Assembly (NCBI GenBank): GCA_009993955.1
Contig: JAACSL010000002.1
Span: 159,829 to 223,828 of the forward strand
Origin: Paraglaciecola sp.
Lineage (GTDB): Bacteria > Pseudomonadota > Gammaproteobacteria > Enterobacterales > Alteromonadaceae
DNA: 64,000 nucleotides
Reading direction: 5' to 3'
The position numbers and the translations under genes are program-made. Numbering within the stretch: position 1 is the first letter of the stretch; the number at the start of each line of letters is the position of its first letter. Positions 9,166 through 18,161 of this stretch are shown here, piece after piece. The notes under the pieces were generated by a model. The model was given only the letters and a program-made list of their open reading frames with translations. It did no database searches and was not told where the DNA came from.

Positions 9166-9519
9166 GTTAATCCCTCAAAAATATAATCTAGCAGCATATT
9201 AAAACAACCAATCTGCGATCACAATGCTTATTTAATCGCTGCTTCACAATCCACAAGTAAACGGCAATTCTCGGTATTTGTCGCTAAGTACGGTTTATCA
9301 CAACAAAACCTACGCAGATTGTTAAAGGGTTCAAGGTATCCATACAAATGTCGATTTTTTGCCTAGGCTTATCAAATGCCTATTAGGCATTTGATAAGTC
9401 GATAAAGTTAATAAAAGTCAGACAAAAAGCGTGACTTTAGATCCGTTTGTAAGCGAATATGAAATAATCCAAATACGCTTACATATTCTTGAGCTATTGC
9501 TTATAGGACTGCATTTATT
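9166..9519. other. 354-bp divergent intergenic region (yjb operon / malic enzyme)
   Basis: Non-coding space between two divergent genes. It contains a perfect 13-bp-arm palindrome at 9368-9398 and a pair of inverted 8-mers, TGTAAGCG at 9448-9455 and CGCTTACA at 9476-9483, just upstream of the malic enzyme gene. No small open frame was convincing. Confidence 0.7.
9368..9398. promoter_or_regulatory. Perfect 31-bp inverted repeat (operator or RNA hairpin)
   Basis: Arms CTTATCAAATGCC and GGCATTTGATAAG with loop TATTA. There is no T run on either strand, so it is unlikely to be a simple terminator. Position about 120 bp upstream of the malic enzyme and 200 bp upstream of yjbE suits an operator, but function is unproven. 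Confidence 0.55.
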
Positions 9520-10764
9520 ATGTCAGATTTTCGTCAACAGGCCCTCGACTACCACGCGAAACCCACACCCGGTAAAATTTCCATAACCTTAAGTAAACCA
9601 GCTGAAACCGTAACAGACCTCGCTTTAGCCTATAGCCCAGGAGTAGCAGAGCCTGTCAGAGAAATCGCGGCCAATCCAGATGCCGTTTACGATTATACCG
9701 CTAAAGGTAATTTAGTAGCGGTTATTTCCAATGGCACCGCTATTCTGGGTTTAGGCAATTTAGGCCCGCTTGCTTCAAAACCAGTGATGGAAGGCAAAGC
9801 CCTATTATTCAAACGTTTTGCTGGTATTGACTCCATAGATATAGAAGTCAAACACACTAGCACTGAAGACTTTATCAATACCGTTGCTAACATTGCCGAC
9901 ACGTTTGGCGGGATCAACTTAGAGGACATTAAAGCTCCCGAATGTTTTATCATCGAGAAAGAGCTAAAAAAACGCTGTGCCATTCCGGTGTTTCATGACG
10001 ATCAACACGGTACTGCCATAGTAACGGCTGCGGGGATGTTAAACGCCTTAGAGATTCAAGGGAAAAACATTCATGATGTCACTATCGTATGCATGGGGGC
10101 AGGCGCAGCAGCAATTGCCTGTATGGAGCTGTTGGTAAAATGTGGTGCCAAACGTGAACGTATCTATATGTTGGACAGACAAGGGGTCATTCATACTCAG
10201 CGTGCTGACTTAAGTGAATATAAGGTATTGTTTGCCAATAACACCGACAAACGTAGCTTAGAAGATGCGCTTGAAGGCGCTGATGTGTTTGTTGGCGTAT
10301 CAGGACCAGATGTACTTCCACCACAAGCGCTAACGCTGATGGCTGCAAATCCGATTGTATTTGCTTGTTCAAATCCAGATCCCGAGATCAAACCTGAATT
10401 GGCTCATCAAGTGCGTCAGGATCTAATCATGGCCACGGGGCGTTCTGATTATCCCAATCAAGTGAACAACGTATTATGTTTCCCGTTTATCTTCCGCGGC
10501 GCGCTTGATGTCAGAGCCTCACAGATTAATGATGAGATGAAAATCGCTGCCGTCGATGCTATCCGCAATATTGCCAAGCTACCGGTACCAGAGGCCGTAC
10601 TTAAAGCGAGTAACGTAACATCATTGGAATTTGGCAAAGACTATATTATCCCCAAGCCCATGGACCCAAGGCTATTACAACACGTTGCTTACGCGGTAGC
10701 CAAAGCTGCTATCACCTCTGGTGTGGCGGGGATAAAACACTTACCTGATCATTACCAGCTCTAG
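9520..10764 (+). CDS. maeB: Malic enzyme, short form (oxaloacetate-decarboxylating malate dehydrogenase)
   Basis: Converts malate to pyruvate and CO2 with reduction of NAD(P). The 414-residue protein has the N-terminal malic domain (YSPGVAEPV, VISNGTAILGLG, GKALLFKRFAGID) and the NAD-binding domain (GAGAAAIACMELL at about 191-203, then GVSGPDVL and FACSNPDPEI). It matches the malic half of E. coli MaeB but lacks the C-terminal phosphotransacetylase-like domain of that 759-residue protein, so it belongs to the short-form group. NADP versus NAD preference cannot be read with certainty. Monocistronic; possible terminator at 10778-10807. Confidence 0.9.
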   Translation: MSDFRQQALDYHAKPTPGKISITLSKPAETVTDLALAYSPGVAEPVREIAANPDAVYDYTAKGNLVAVISNGTAILGLGNLGPLASKPVMEGKALLFKRFAGIDSIDIEVKHTSTEDFINTVANIADTFGGINLEDIKAPECFIIEKELKKRCAIPVFHDDQHGTAIVTAAGMLNALEIQGKNIHDVTIVCMGAGAAAIACMELLVKCGAKRERIYMLDRQGVIHTQRADLSEYKVLFANNTDKRSLEDALEGADVFVGVSGPDVLPPQALTLMAANPIVFACSNPDPEIKPELAHQVRQDLIMATGRSDYPNQVNNVLCFPFIFRGALDVRASQINDEMKIAAVDAIRNIAKLPVPEAVLKASNVTSLEFGKDYIIPKPMDPRLLQHVAYAVAKAAITSGVAGIKHLPDHYQL

Positions 10765-10777
10765 CAGTAACTGATTG

Positions 10778-10807
10778 AACGGTAGTCAAAACTTAACGAC
10801 TACCGTT
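10778..10807. terminator. Possible bidirectional terminator
   Basis: Inverted repeat AACGGTAGTC / GACTACCGTT with a ten-base loop between the convergent malic enzyme and DUF1439 genes. There is only a weak T stretch, so termination is inferred from position. Confidence 0.5.
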
Positions 10808-10822
10808 TGCAAGCTTAATTGA

Positions 10823-11329
10823 TTACAAGGTGATCAACAGACCCTGTTCAGTAATGACTAAGTCTTTTGGCTGTAAGCCCGGGAATAGTTGATTGAGTTG
10901 TTGTAGGTCCACTAAAAATATCATTGGCATTTGTTGGCCAACCGCTTGTTTTACCATCTCGATGGCTTGCTCAGACTGAGCAATGCTATTGTCCAGAATG
11001 TTAAAACTGAGCAATCGAGGTTTGATTATTTCTATTTGTTGCAGATTTTTATTGTAATTAACGCCCCCTTCTACCGAGGCAATCGCCCGCAACGTTTGCC
11101 CATCTTTGACAGCAGTAATCAAAGTTTTCAGCATCACGCTTTGCGTTTTGCCCATAAAAGCCGTATTTGGGTTGGAAAACGTGATAACAAAATCTTGGTA
11201 TTGTTGGCGTACTGGAAACCCTGCCTGCAACATACTATTAAACTGAGTTTCACTCAGGGTGATATTAAATGCCTGAAGCCTCGTACAGAAAAACGCTAGC
11301 AATATAACTAAACCCAAATTTCGCAACAC
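10823..11329 (-). CDS. DUF1439 (YceB-like) exported protein
   Basis: 168 residues with a signal peptide (residues 1-20, ending RLQA-F). The body has the DUF1439 pattern: a short start strand FNITLSETQFNSML, amphipathic beta strands, and a C-terminal LFPGLQPKDLVITEQGLLITL segment. The family includes E. coli YceB, a tubular lipid-binding-like lipoprotein; here a cysteine in the signal (FFC) is not in a convincing lipobox, so secretion may be by signal peptidase I. The start codon is GTG. Function unknown. Confidence 0.7.
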   Translation of the reverse strand: MLRNLGLVILLAFFCTRLQAFNITLSETQFNSMLQAGFPVRQQYQDFVITFSNPNTAFMGKTQSVMLKTLITAVKDGQTLRAIASVEGGVNYNKNLQQIEIIKPRLLSFNILDNSIAQSEQAIEMVKQAVGQQMPMIFLVDLQQLNQLFPGLQPKDLVITEQGLLITL

Positions 11330-11420
11330 ACCACGCTCCTATTGTTTTCGATGGTTTAGCTTACAGGAAAGTCGCCATGAGCTTTCAATTATTTGCAGCA
11401 CTCCTCGAGATATACTTTCC

Positions 11421-12665
11421 TCAATTCATTGACCTTGCGACCGAGATGGGATGATTTAAAACGCGAAGTGTGTATTCAAGGTATTGTTTAAATTCTTCTA
11501 GGTTTTGCAATGCCTGCTGCTCCTGCACCCAACGCGCAACAAAATAGTATTCTGTTGTTTTATCCGCAGAAATTATCACTAACTCATTGTCAGCATCTTG
11601 CGCATTGGTGCGCCAATCTTCATGCCGGAAAAACAATGCCATGCCTAATTCATCATCGGCTAAACTTTGTTTGCCATAGGTCGCCATATAATTCCACTCA
11701 CTGGTATTCTCAACATTGTGTAATTGCTGCACCTTGTGCCTCACGATTCCCAAGGCCATTTCGCCGAGTGATTTTTCTGCACTTAGCGCAACATGGCTCA
11801 GACTACTTCCTGCTGTGGTCGTAAAGGTGCGTTTGATATCCATGTTCGTTGCGCCATCTGACCATCCCGATTGTGTCAGTGCCGCACTCGACTGCAGTGG
11901 CCCGTTATTCAAAACAATAGATTGCTGAGTATATTTTTGTTGCTTCACTAATGTGTTGTCCCGCCAGAAACCAATGCCACCTAAACCCAAAGAATTGCCC
12001 ACTTTTAGAATGTCCATGCCCCAATCGGCTAAAGTATGGTAGTCAGTACCGTCCAAACCCACTCGTTGCAACACCATGGCGGGCTTGCGTTTTCCAAAAA
12101 TATCCACCAAGGCCCTTTCATCAAAATACATGCGATAGGCAACATTGGCTGACTCCCAGCCAAAACCCTCATATTTAAATAATTTGTCGCCGATTTTGTG
12201 CGTGGACGGTAAATCCATTGCTGTCACGGCTTGATACAGCCCACCTTGAAAGATCCCCTCTGCATTTTGCTGAGCAGCAATGCGCACGCCCATCTCAGCT
12301 TGGGTTTGTGCAGCAAATACAGGGGCTAAGCGACCATTTAACAGTGAGATAATCACTATTTTTTTGCTGCTTCTGGCGGCGTAATCGACTACCACCAAAA
12401 TAGCGTCTACCTCACCGTCGTGATCACGATCAACCAACTGATTTGGCACAACAGATTGCTCAATCATGGTCACAAAGCCATTTTTCAACGCAGTTTTTTC
12501 CACTAAATCCAAGGGAATATACGTTGCTTGTTGACTGCGCGATTCATTCAAGGTGTTAGTTAATGTGAAAGACTGGCGAAATTCTTGAGGTTTCGCACTA
12601 GCCGAGAACACCCAAGTAAGCATAACAAGGGCGGTGATGGGTAAAGTCATGCGCAATGGTGACAT
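11421..12665 (-). CDS. DUF4861 family exported protein
   Basis: 414-residue protein with a signal peptide (cleavage near VFSASA-KP). The body shows the DUF4861 pattern, including YEGFGWESANVAYRMYFD, RVGLDGTDYHTLADWGMDILKVGNSLGLGG in part, and a GPLQSS..SGWSDGA segment. The family is found in uronic-acid polysaccharide loci (pectin, alginate, ulvan) but its reaction is not established. The start at 12665 is chosen because AGGA lies six bases upstream; longer in-frame openings would run across the divergent lyase gene. It shares a control region with that lyase, which contains a UxuR-like palindrome. Confidence 0.78.
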   Translation of the reverse strand: MSPLRMTLPITALVMLTWVFSASAKPQEFRQSFTLTNTLNESRSQQATYIPLDLVEKTALKNGFVTMIEQSVVPNQLVDRDHDGEVDAILVVVDYAARSSKKIVIISLLNGRLAPVFAAQTQAEMGVRIAAQQNAEGIFQGGLYQAVTAMDLPSTHKIGDKLFKYEGFGWESANVAYRMYFDERALVDIFGKRKPAMVLQRVGLDGTDYHTLADWGMDILKVGNSLGLGGIGFWRDNTLVKQQKYTQQSIVLNNGPLQSSAALTQSGWSDGATNMDIKRTFTTTAGSSLSHVALSAEKSLGEMALGIVRHKVQQLHNVENTSEWNYMATYGKQSLADDELGMALFFRHEDWRTNAQDADNELVIISADKTTEYYFVARWVQEQQALQNLEEFKQYLEYTLRVLNHPISVARSMN

Positions 12666-12723
12666 CGCTGATCCTTTAGATAAAAGCGTAGACATGCAGT
12701 AGGGCAAACTATAACCTAAGAAA

Positions 12724-12738
12724 ATTGGTAATACCACC
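12724..12738. promoter_or_regulatory. UxuR-like operator between DUF4861 and lyase genes
   Basis: ATTGGTAATACCACC, differing only in the last two bases from the perfect palindrome ATTGGTAATACCAAT located in front of the FCD-GntR gene (14868-14882). It resembles the ATTGGTATACCAAT core of the E. coli ExuR/UxuR site. It sits between the two divergent genes and could control both. Confidence 0.65.
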
Positions 12739-12816
12739 TTGCCGATTTTCATTTTACTGAGGTGACAGGTTGAAAGGTATGCTTTGCAAATGTTGTGCTC
12801 TAACAGGAGGAACTCG

Positions 12817-14079
12817 ATGCGTAATGTATTAACACCGGCACAAACGTGGCTGATGGTTATCAGTCTATTTTGGACACTAAACGCCTTTTCCTTGGCCCCA
12901 CCTGAAATGCTTGTGCGCCTTTCACGCGAATCGATGCAGCTTAACAAAGATAAAGCGTTGCAGGGTGATGCGTCAGCACGCAAAGCAATTGAATTATTAG
13001 ACCAAGCCGCAGCGAAATTACTTAACATTCAGCCACTTAGTGTGGTTTACCAAGGCACACTTGCCGATAGTGGTGACCCTCATGATTATTTCAGCCTTGG
13101 CCCTTATTGGTGGCCAGATCCCAGCAAAAAAGACGGTAAACCATGGGTGAGAAGAGATGGTGAAGTCAATCCACTTAGCCGCGCAGCAGACCAAGACAAG
13201 GCGGCTTTTGTTCGATTTAATGAAGCCGTACAAACGCTATCACATGCCTATTTTTTTACCGATAAACAACCCTATGCACATAAAGCCGCACAATTAATAC
13301 GAACCTGGTTTTTAGACGAGCAAAGCCTCATGCATCCGCATTTACAGTATGCACAGAGCATTCCGGGGCTTAATAGTGGTCGAGGCATTGGCATTATCGA
13401 TATGCGCTCCATGTACCGAGTTATCGACAGTATTCAATTATTGAAGGCGACAGACGTTTTTTCAGCGAAGGAACAACATTCACTTAAACATTGGTTTGCC
13501 GAGTACCTCACGTGGCTAACCATCAGTCCTTTGGGCATTGAAGAAAGTAACACGGTAAACAACCATGCGAGTTTTTACATTTTGCAAGCAGCAAGCATCG
13601 CCTTATATTGTGGCCAGCAAGAACTGGCTAACCAGCTGCTTGCCAAGGGTTTACAACTCATCACACAACAAGTGGATGATAACGGAAGACAAGCTCATGA
13701 ATTAGCCCGCACCAAACCCTTTCACTATAGTGCTTTCAACCTGCAAGCCTTGGTTGGTATAGCGGCATTGGCTTCGAAAGTAGGCAACGATGTCTGGTTG
13801 CAAGCACCTGAGGCTGAACCCAAATTAATTCTGGCTGCCGAGTATTTATTAAGGGGAGTATTGGCTGGCAAGACTTGGCAGGGTAAGCAAGAGCCCCAAA
13901 TCAGAAACGAACTATTGATTCCTGTATTACCTGAACTCATTACCGCTTATCAAATTGATTTGAGTCTGTATCAGACAATATGGACACAACACCCAAATCA
14001 AGCAAGCCAATGTGCCTTGCTCTTTGCTACTAACATGCCAGCTGTTTTACCCAACAACTATGAGCTCTGCCCTTACTAA
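12817..14079 (+). CDS. Alginate-lyase superfamily exported polysaccharide lyase
   Basis: 420-residue protein of the Alginate_lyase fold (PL5/PL38-like). A signal peptide ends near NAFS-LA. Conserved segments are YWWPDPSKKDGKPWVRRDGE (about 95-114), a NSGRGIGIIDMRSMYRV stretch, and an N-N-H triad in TVNNHASFY (residues 248-250), the position of the catalytic Asn/His of this fold. Start with AGGAGG six bases upstream is certain. Substrate may be alginate or a glucuronan; the sequence does not decide. It is divergent from the DUF4861 gene and followed by a convergent FCD regulator, giving a compact uronate-polymer module. Confidence 0.8.
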   Translation: MRNVLTPAQTWLMVISLFWTLNAFSLAPPEMLVRLSRESMQLNKDKALQGDASARKAIELLDQAAAKLLNIQPLSVVYQGTLADSGDPHDYFSLGPYWWPDPSKKDGKPWVRRDGEVNPLSRAADQDKAAFVRFNEAVQTLSHAYFFTDKQPYAHKAAQLIRTWFLDEQSLMHPHLQYAQSIPGLNSGRGIGIIDMRSMYRVIDSIQLLKATDVFSAKEQHSLKHWFAEYLTWLTISPLGIEESNTVNNHASFYILQAASIALYCGQQELANQLLAKGLQLITQQVDDNGRQAHELARTKPFHYSAFNLQALVGIAALASKVGNDVWLQAPEAEPKLILAAEYLLRGVLAGKTWQGKQEPQIRNELLIPVLPELITAYQIDLSLYQTIWTQHPNQASQCALLFATNMPAVLPNNYELCPY

Positions 14080-14114
14080 CAGGCTGGGGCTTTCGATTAG
14101 CAGAGTTTGAGCTT

Positions 14115-14849
14115 TTAAGCTTCTGGACCAAAGTGTGCAGCCGCAGCTGATGTGGCATTATCAATATGATGTTTCATGGCAATACGAGCGCGTTCCGGAT
14201 TGCGTTTCTCTAATGCCTCTAATATCCGTTTGTGATCGTTTAACGAAGGGTGGATACCCTCTTTGCGGATACTCTCCAAAAATGAAGTACTTAATACCGA
14301 CTGATTACGCAATTCCCATAACCAATTCACCACCAAGTAGATGGCGCTGTTTTGTGATGCTTCGGCGATGATGCTGTGAAACTTCCAATCCGCTTTTTCA
14401 GTCGCGTCTTCCTGTTTTTCTTCTTCTTCCATCTCCCGCAACGCCGTGCGCAATTGTGCTAACTGTGTTTCCGTTATTCGCTCCGCTGCCAACGCACAAG
14501 CTTCTGCTTCAATGATGTAGCGGATTTCAAGAATTTCAAAAGGCCCAACACCACGGTCGATGGTATATAAGGTTGGTTTTTTACCCGTTACATAAATGCC
14601 TGAGCCCGTTCGAATCTCAATGATCCCTGAAATCTCAAGGGCGATCATGGCTTCACGAATAGTCGGTCGACTCACCCCTAATTGACTGGCCAGATCTCGC
14701 TCCGCGGGAAAGCGCTCCCCTGGTTTTATTTTACCATCGCGGATCAGTTTAGATAATTGTTGCGCTACCTTGATATACAAACGGTCTGTTTTAATAACCT
14801 GTAACTCCAACCTAAGACTCCCGTGTTGCGTATTTACCCTGGCTGTCAA
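14115..14849 (-). CDS. GntR-family (FadR/FCD) transcriptional regulator of the uronate module
   Basis: 244 residues. The winged helix-turn-helix at about 22-85 (LIRDGKIKPGERFPAERDLA, VSRPTIREAMIAL, GSGIYVT) is followed by an FCD ligand domain with metal/ligand residues (EAEACALAAERI, D-KFH-IIAEAS, N-DHKRILEAL, AMKHHI). It resembles UxuR/ExuR-like and alginate-uptake regulators. A perfect 15-bp palindrome lies 19 bp upstream of the gene, suggesting autoregulation, and a near-identical copy lies between the two neighbouring divergent genes, suggesting it represses them until a uronate inducer is present. Confidence 0.85.
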   Translation of the reverse strand: MTARVNTQHGSLRLELQVIKTDRLYIKVAQQLSKLIRDGKIKPGERFPAERDLASQLGVSRPTIREAMIALEISGIIEIRTGSGIYVTGKKPTLYTIDRGVGPFEILEIRYIIEAEACALAAERITETQLAQLRTALREMEEEEKQEDATEKADWKFHSIIAEASQNSAIYLVVNWLWELRNQSVLSTSFLESIRKEGIHPSLNDHKRILEALEKRNPERARIAMKHHIDNATSAAAAHFGPEA

Positions 14850-14867
14850 AGCTTGTTAGCCCTGTCA

Positions 14868-14882
14868 ATTGGTAATACCAAT
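14868..14882. promoter_or_regulatory. Perfect UxuR-like palindrome upstream of FCD regulator
   Basis: ATTGGTA-A-TACCAAT, symmetrical around 14875. It is the likely operator of the adjacent FCD-GntR protein; the second copy is at 12724-12738. Confidence 0.7.
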
Positions 14883-15220
14883 ATAGTTTTAGGTAACTAT
14901 AGTAAATGTCCCGTGTCGATTGTGCCACTACTATATAACTGGATTAAATTGCATATCACTGGCCTTTTTTCATCGCCAAGCAGTTTACTGAGTAAGTTTA
15001 GCGATCGAAGCTGAAAGCCATCCAGCTCAAATACTATTTATAATATTTATTCCTGACTTTTCCGTGCCGAGTGTAAGTTGACAAAAAGTTAAACTTACGC
15101 TTATTGCCGAGTTTTGCATCGGCTAATTACGCTTAAAACAAGCAATAAAATGGCGATTGGTGGAACATATGTTATACCTTTTGCTGTTAATAAAAAGTTG
15201 CAATTTTGTGTTGATTCCAG

Positions 15221-15237
15221 TATTTATATGATAAATA
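15221..15237. promoter_or_regulatory. Galactose-locus 17-bp operator, copy upstream of TonB receptor
   Basis: TATTTAT-ATG-ATAAATA, a perfect palindrome with 7-bp arms, 64 bp upstream of the receptor start. It is one mismatch from the site before galT (35024-35040, read on the opposite strand) and closely resembles those at 22111-22127 and 25180-25196. Confidence 0.65.
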
Positions 15238-15300
15238 GTATTAGATAGTCAGCTTAGACTATTCAGTGATGCTACAACAACAATCCGGGGGGATTACATT

Positions 15301-18081
15301 TTGGACATAACTCATAAATTATCTTTTAACAAAAAATCCGTATTAAGCTTGGCTATTGCCAGTGTATTAGCCGGCGGTCAGGTGTATGCACAAGAAGCGC
15401 CAGCTGCAACAGGTGATGACAATTTCGAAGTCATCGAAGTTCGTGGTTTGATTAGCAGTTTAAAACGCGCTTTTTCCGATAAAAAAGAAGCATTAATCGT
15501 TTCTGACGGTATTGCTGCAGAAGATTTAGGTAAATTTCCAGATCAGAACGTTGCGGAATCATTACAACGTATTACTGGTGTAGCCATCGATCGCAGTGGT
15601 GGTGAAGGTCAACTTATTTCAGTGCGTGGTTTTGGTCCACAATTTAACCTCGTGACGGTAAATGGCCGTCAAATGGCTTCTGAGCGAGCGGGTCGCGAAT
15701 TCAGCTTCGATACCTTAGCGTCTGAACTCATTGCTGGAGCAGATATCTACAAAACCTCCAACGCGTCTAATCAAGAGGGTGGCATTGGTTCTTATATTAA
15801 TTTAAAAACTGCCAAGCCTTTTGATCTTGATGGTTTTAAAGCGGTAGGTAGTTTAAAAGGTACTTACGACAGCTTATCAGAAGACACCACACCCGCTTTT
15901 TCTGGCTTGGTCAGCAATACCTTTGATGATGGTAAATTGGGTGTATTAGCATCGCTGTCGGTACAAAAACGTAATGCACAAATCAACCAAGCCGATACAC
16001 GTGGTTTCTACCGCGTTAATCGTATCGCAACCAATGATTTTGATGCCGCAGCGGGTACGGGCAAAGAAGCGTTTAATGTCTATGTGCCGCGTAACCTCGA
16101 CTTAACATCTAACGTTGAAGACCGTACACGTACCAGTGGCACGCTGGTTGTGCAATATGCACCGTCTGATGATTTGTCGCTGACCTTCGATGGTTTGTAC
16201 TCGAAATTTGAAGTCGATTCACAAGTAAGCAATTACGCCAACTGGTTCACACCCGGCAACTTCCGTGATTTTGAAGTCGACCAAGCAACGGAAACGGTGG
16301 TGTATTGGTCACACAATGCCTTCAACGATCCAATGGGTGGTGGTTCAGGTGCAACCGACTTTGTTCAACAAGGCTTAGATCGCAATGTTGAAATTAAAGC
16401 CTTTGGTTTTAACGCTGATTGGGATTTAAGTGAAAAGCTTAACTTAAACTTTGATTTATCAACCTCTAAAGCAGAAGACTTAAGTGGTGACCAAAGCCGA
16501 GTTTTCACGGTAATGGGTTACGCCAATGGTTACACCTATGATTTCACTCAAGGTGGCGCCCTTCCTTCTTTCTCTTCAGACGGTATCTCAGGTCCATTTA
16601 CTCAAGCAGATTCTAGTAAGTTACGTGCCCACTACGTAGAACGTGGCGGTGATGAACGTGAAGACGAAATCACAGAAATGCGTGCTGATTTCAAATATAT
16701 GCCAGACAGTGACACCTTCACCATGTTGCGTTTTGGTTTGTATACCCAAGATCGTACCAAGTCTGCCAAAGTGTTCCAATCACCTAGCTTACCCAACTGT
16801 TTCTATTGTGGTTATGGTGCCGACGTACCAGATGATCTAGCCTATTTGGTGTCACCAAATGGTTGGTTTGATGGTATTCCGTCTTCGTTTTTTGGGTATA
16901 ACGTTGATGCCTATTTAGCTTACTTAGAATCCGATGCCGCCATTACAGAACAAAGTGCTAACCGGGGTGAAAATGCCGCAACTAACATTGCTGCCTTTGC
17001 CGCTTTAAATGGTTACACCCCTGTTGAACTCGGTACGAGTTTTGAAATCAGCGAAGAAATTTTAGCTGCCTATGCTGACTTTGTCTTCCAAGGTGATTTA
17101 GGCGATGTACCCTGGACAGTGAATGTTGGCTTCCGCTACAGCCAAACCGACAGCACTGCCTCAGGCAATCAAGCGACCTTGTTAGATATTCAACAGAACC
17201 CACTTGATGGCACAATTTTGGATCAAATTTATCAAGTAGATAGCAATGGCCAACGTGTGTCTGTGCCTATTTCACTGAAAAATTCATACAGCAATTTATT
17301 GCCTAGTGTGAACGCGAAGTTTGAAATTGAAGACAACATGTTATTACGTTTCGGGTATTCAGAAACCCTGACTCGTCCGACTCTGGAAAGCATGCGCCCG
17401 GTCACCAACATCGGTACCACACGCCCAGACTTACTGTTGGCAAGTGGTGGTAACCCTTACTTAACTCCGTTCTTGTCTACCAACTGGGATGTGTCTTACG
17501 AATGGTACTATGCTGACGCCAGTGCTGTGTCGATCGGTATTTTCAGCAAAGAAGTAGACGGCTTCATCACCCAAACGCCAGCGCCTGAGCAAATATCGCT
17601 AGCCAGTGGCAGTTATGAGTTTCAAATTACTCGCCCACGTAATGGCGAAACGGCGAAAGTTGACGGTTTAGAAATGGCCTGGACGCATACTTGGGAAAAT
17701 GGTTTTGGCTTCCAAGTTAACGCCACCGTGGTAAACAGTGATGGCGATGATAACTTTGCATTAGAAGGCTTAGGTGATTCACAAAACGTTGTTGGTTTCT
17801 ATGAAAAAGATGGTTTCCAAGCACGTATAGCCTTTAACAATCGCGAGTCATTCTTACAAACACTGCGCAATGGTGATACCGGCGAACCTGAGTATGTCGA
17901 TACTTATGGTCAGTGGGACTTGAGCGCCAGTTATGATATCAGCGAGGAGCTAACGGTTATTTTTGAAGGGATTAACGTCACCGACGAATACACCAACAAA
18001 CACGGAAGGTTAGTGAGTCACTTCACTGAGCAAGTACGCTCAGGAGCACGATTTGCCATTGGTGTTCGAGGCTCATTCTAG
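15301..18081 (+). CDS. TonB-dependent outer-membrane receptor (Caulobacter/Xanthomonas type)
   Basis: 926-residue outer-membrane receptor for energised uptake of a large substrate. Signal peptide to about residue 30 (QVYA-QE). A TonB-box-like EVIEVRGL, then the plug domain (PDQNVAESLQRITGVAIDR, ISVRGFGPQFNLVTVNGRQ) and a 22-strand barrel ending in the aromatic residue of VRGSF. The first codon is TTG with GGGGGG upstream. Neighbours (SSS symporter, alpha-galactosidase, DgoR-like regulator) and the shared operator point to an alpha-galactoside as ligand, which is inference. A terminator follows at 18102-18127, so later genes need read-through or their own promoter. Confidence 0.9.
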   Translation: MDITHKLSFNKKSVLSLAIASVLAGGQVYAQEAPAATGDDNFEVIEVRGLISSLKRAFSDKKEALIVSDGIAAEDLGKFPDQNVAESLQRITGVAIDRSGGEGQLISVRGFGPQFNLVTVNGRQMASERAGREFSFDTLASELIAGADIYKTSNASNQEGGIGSYINLKTAKPFDLDGFKAVGSLKGTYDSLSEDTTPAFSGLVSNTFDDGKLGVLASLSVQKRNAQINQADTRGFYRVNRIATNDFDAAAGTGKEAFNVYVPRNLDLTSNVEDRTRTSGTLVVQYAPSDDLSLTFDGLYSKFEVDSQVSNYANWFTPGNFRDFEVDQATETVVYWSHNAFNDPMGGGSGATDFVQQGLDRNVEIKAFGFNADWDLSEKLNLNFDLSTSKAEDLSGDQSRVFTVMGYANGYTYDFTQGGALPSFSSDGISGPFTQADSSKLRAHYVERGGDEREDEITEMRADFKYMPDSDTFTMLRFGLYTQDRTKSAKVFQSPSLPNCFYCGYGADVPDDLAYLVSPNGWFDGIPSSFFGYNVDAYLAYLESDAAITEQSANRGENAATNIAAFAALNGYTPVELGTSFEISEEILAAYADFVFQGDLGDVPWTVNVGFRYSQTDSTASGNQATLLDIQQNPLDGTILDQIYQVDSNGQRVSVPISLKNSYSNLLPSVNAKFEIEDNMLLRFGYSETLTRPTLESMRPVTNIGTTRPDLLLASGGNPYLTPFLSTNWDVSYEWYYADASAVSIGIFSKEVDGFITQTPAPEQISLASGSYEFQITRPRNGETAKVDGLEMAWTHTWENGFGFQVNATVVNSDGDDNFALEGLGDSQNVVGFYEKDGFQARIAFNNRESFLQTLRNGDTGEPEYVDTYGQWDLSASYDISEELTVIFEGINVTDEYTNKHGRLVSHFTEQVRSGARFAIGVRGSF

Positions 18082-18101
18082 TAAGCTAAACAAGCAAAGT
18101 T

Positions 18102-18127
18102 AAAAAAGGGGAGTATTCCCCTTTTTT
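18102..18127 (+). terminator. Intrinsic terminator after TonB receptor
   Basis: Stem AAAAAAGGGGA / TCCCCTTTTTT with a four-base loop and a T tract. It is likely to make receptor mRNA more abundant than the downstream genes. Confidence 0.88.
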
Positions 18128-18161
18128 GCTTACTGCCATAAAGTAAATGTAGGGACAAAAC

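Larger units (their letters stand above)
14850..15300. other. 451-bp divergent intergenic region (FCD regulator / TonB receptor)
   Basis: No gene seen. Contains the UxuR-like palindrome near its left end, one weak (15035-15051) and one perfect (15221-15237) copy of the AT-rich palindrome that recurs in the galactose locus, and the long leader of the TonB receptor gene. Confidence 0.7.

Noticed and set aside
8831..9202. Plus-strand frame of 123 residues
   Set aside because: Antisense of the threonine-rich yjbE-like gene, which has a signal peptide and a good ribosome site.
12666..13028. Long N-terminal extension of the DUF4861 protein
   Set aside because: It lies across the divergent lyase gene and contains no recognisable sequence; AGGA before 12665 and a following signal peptide define the start.
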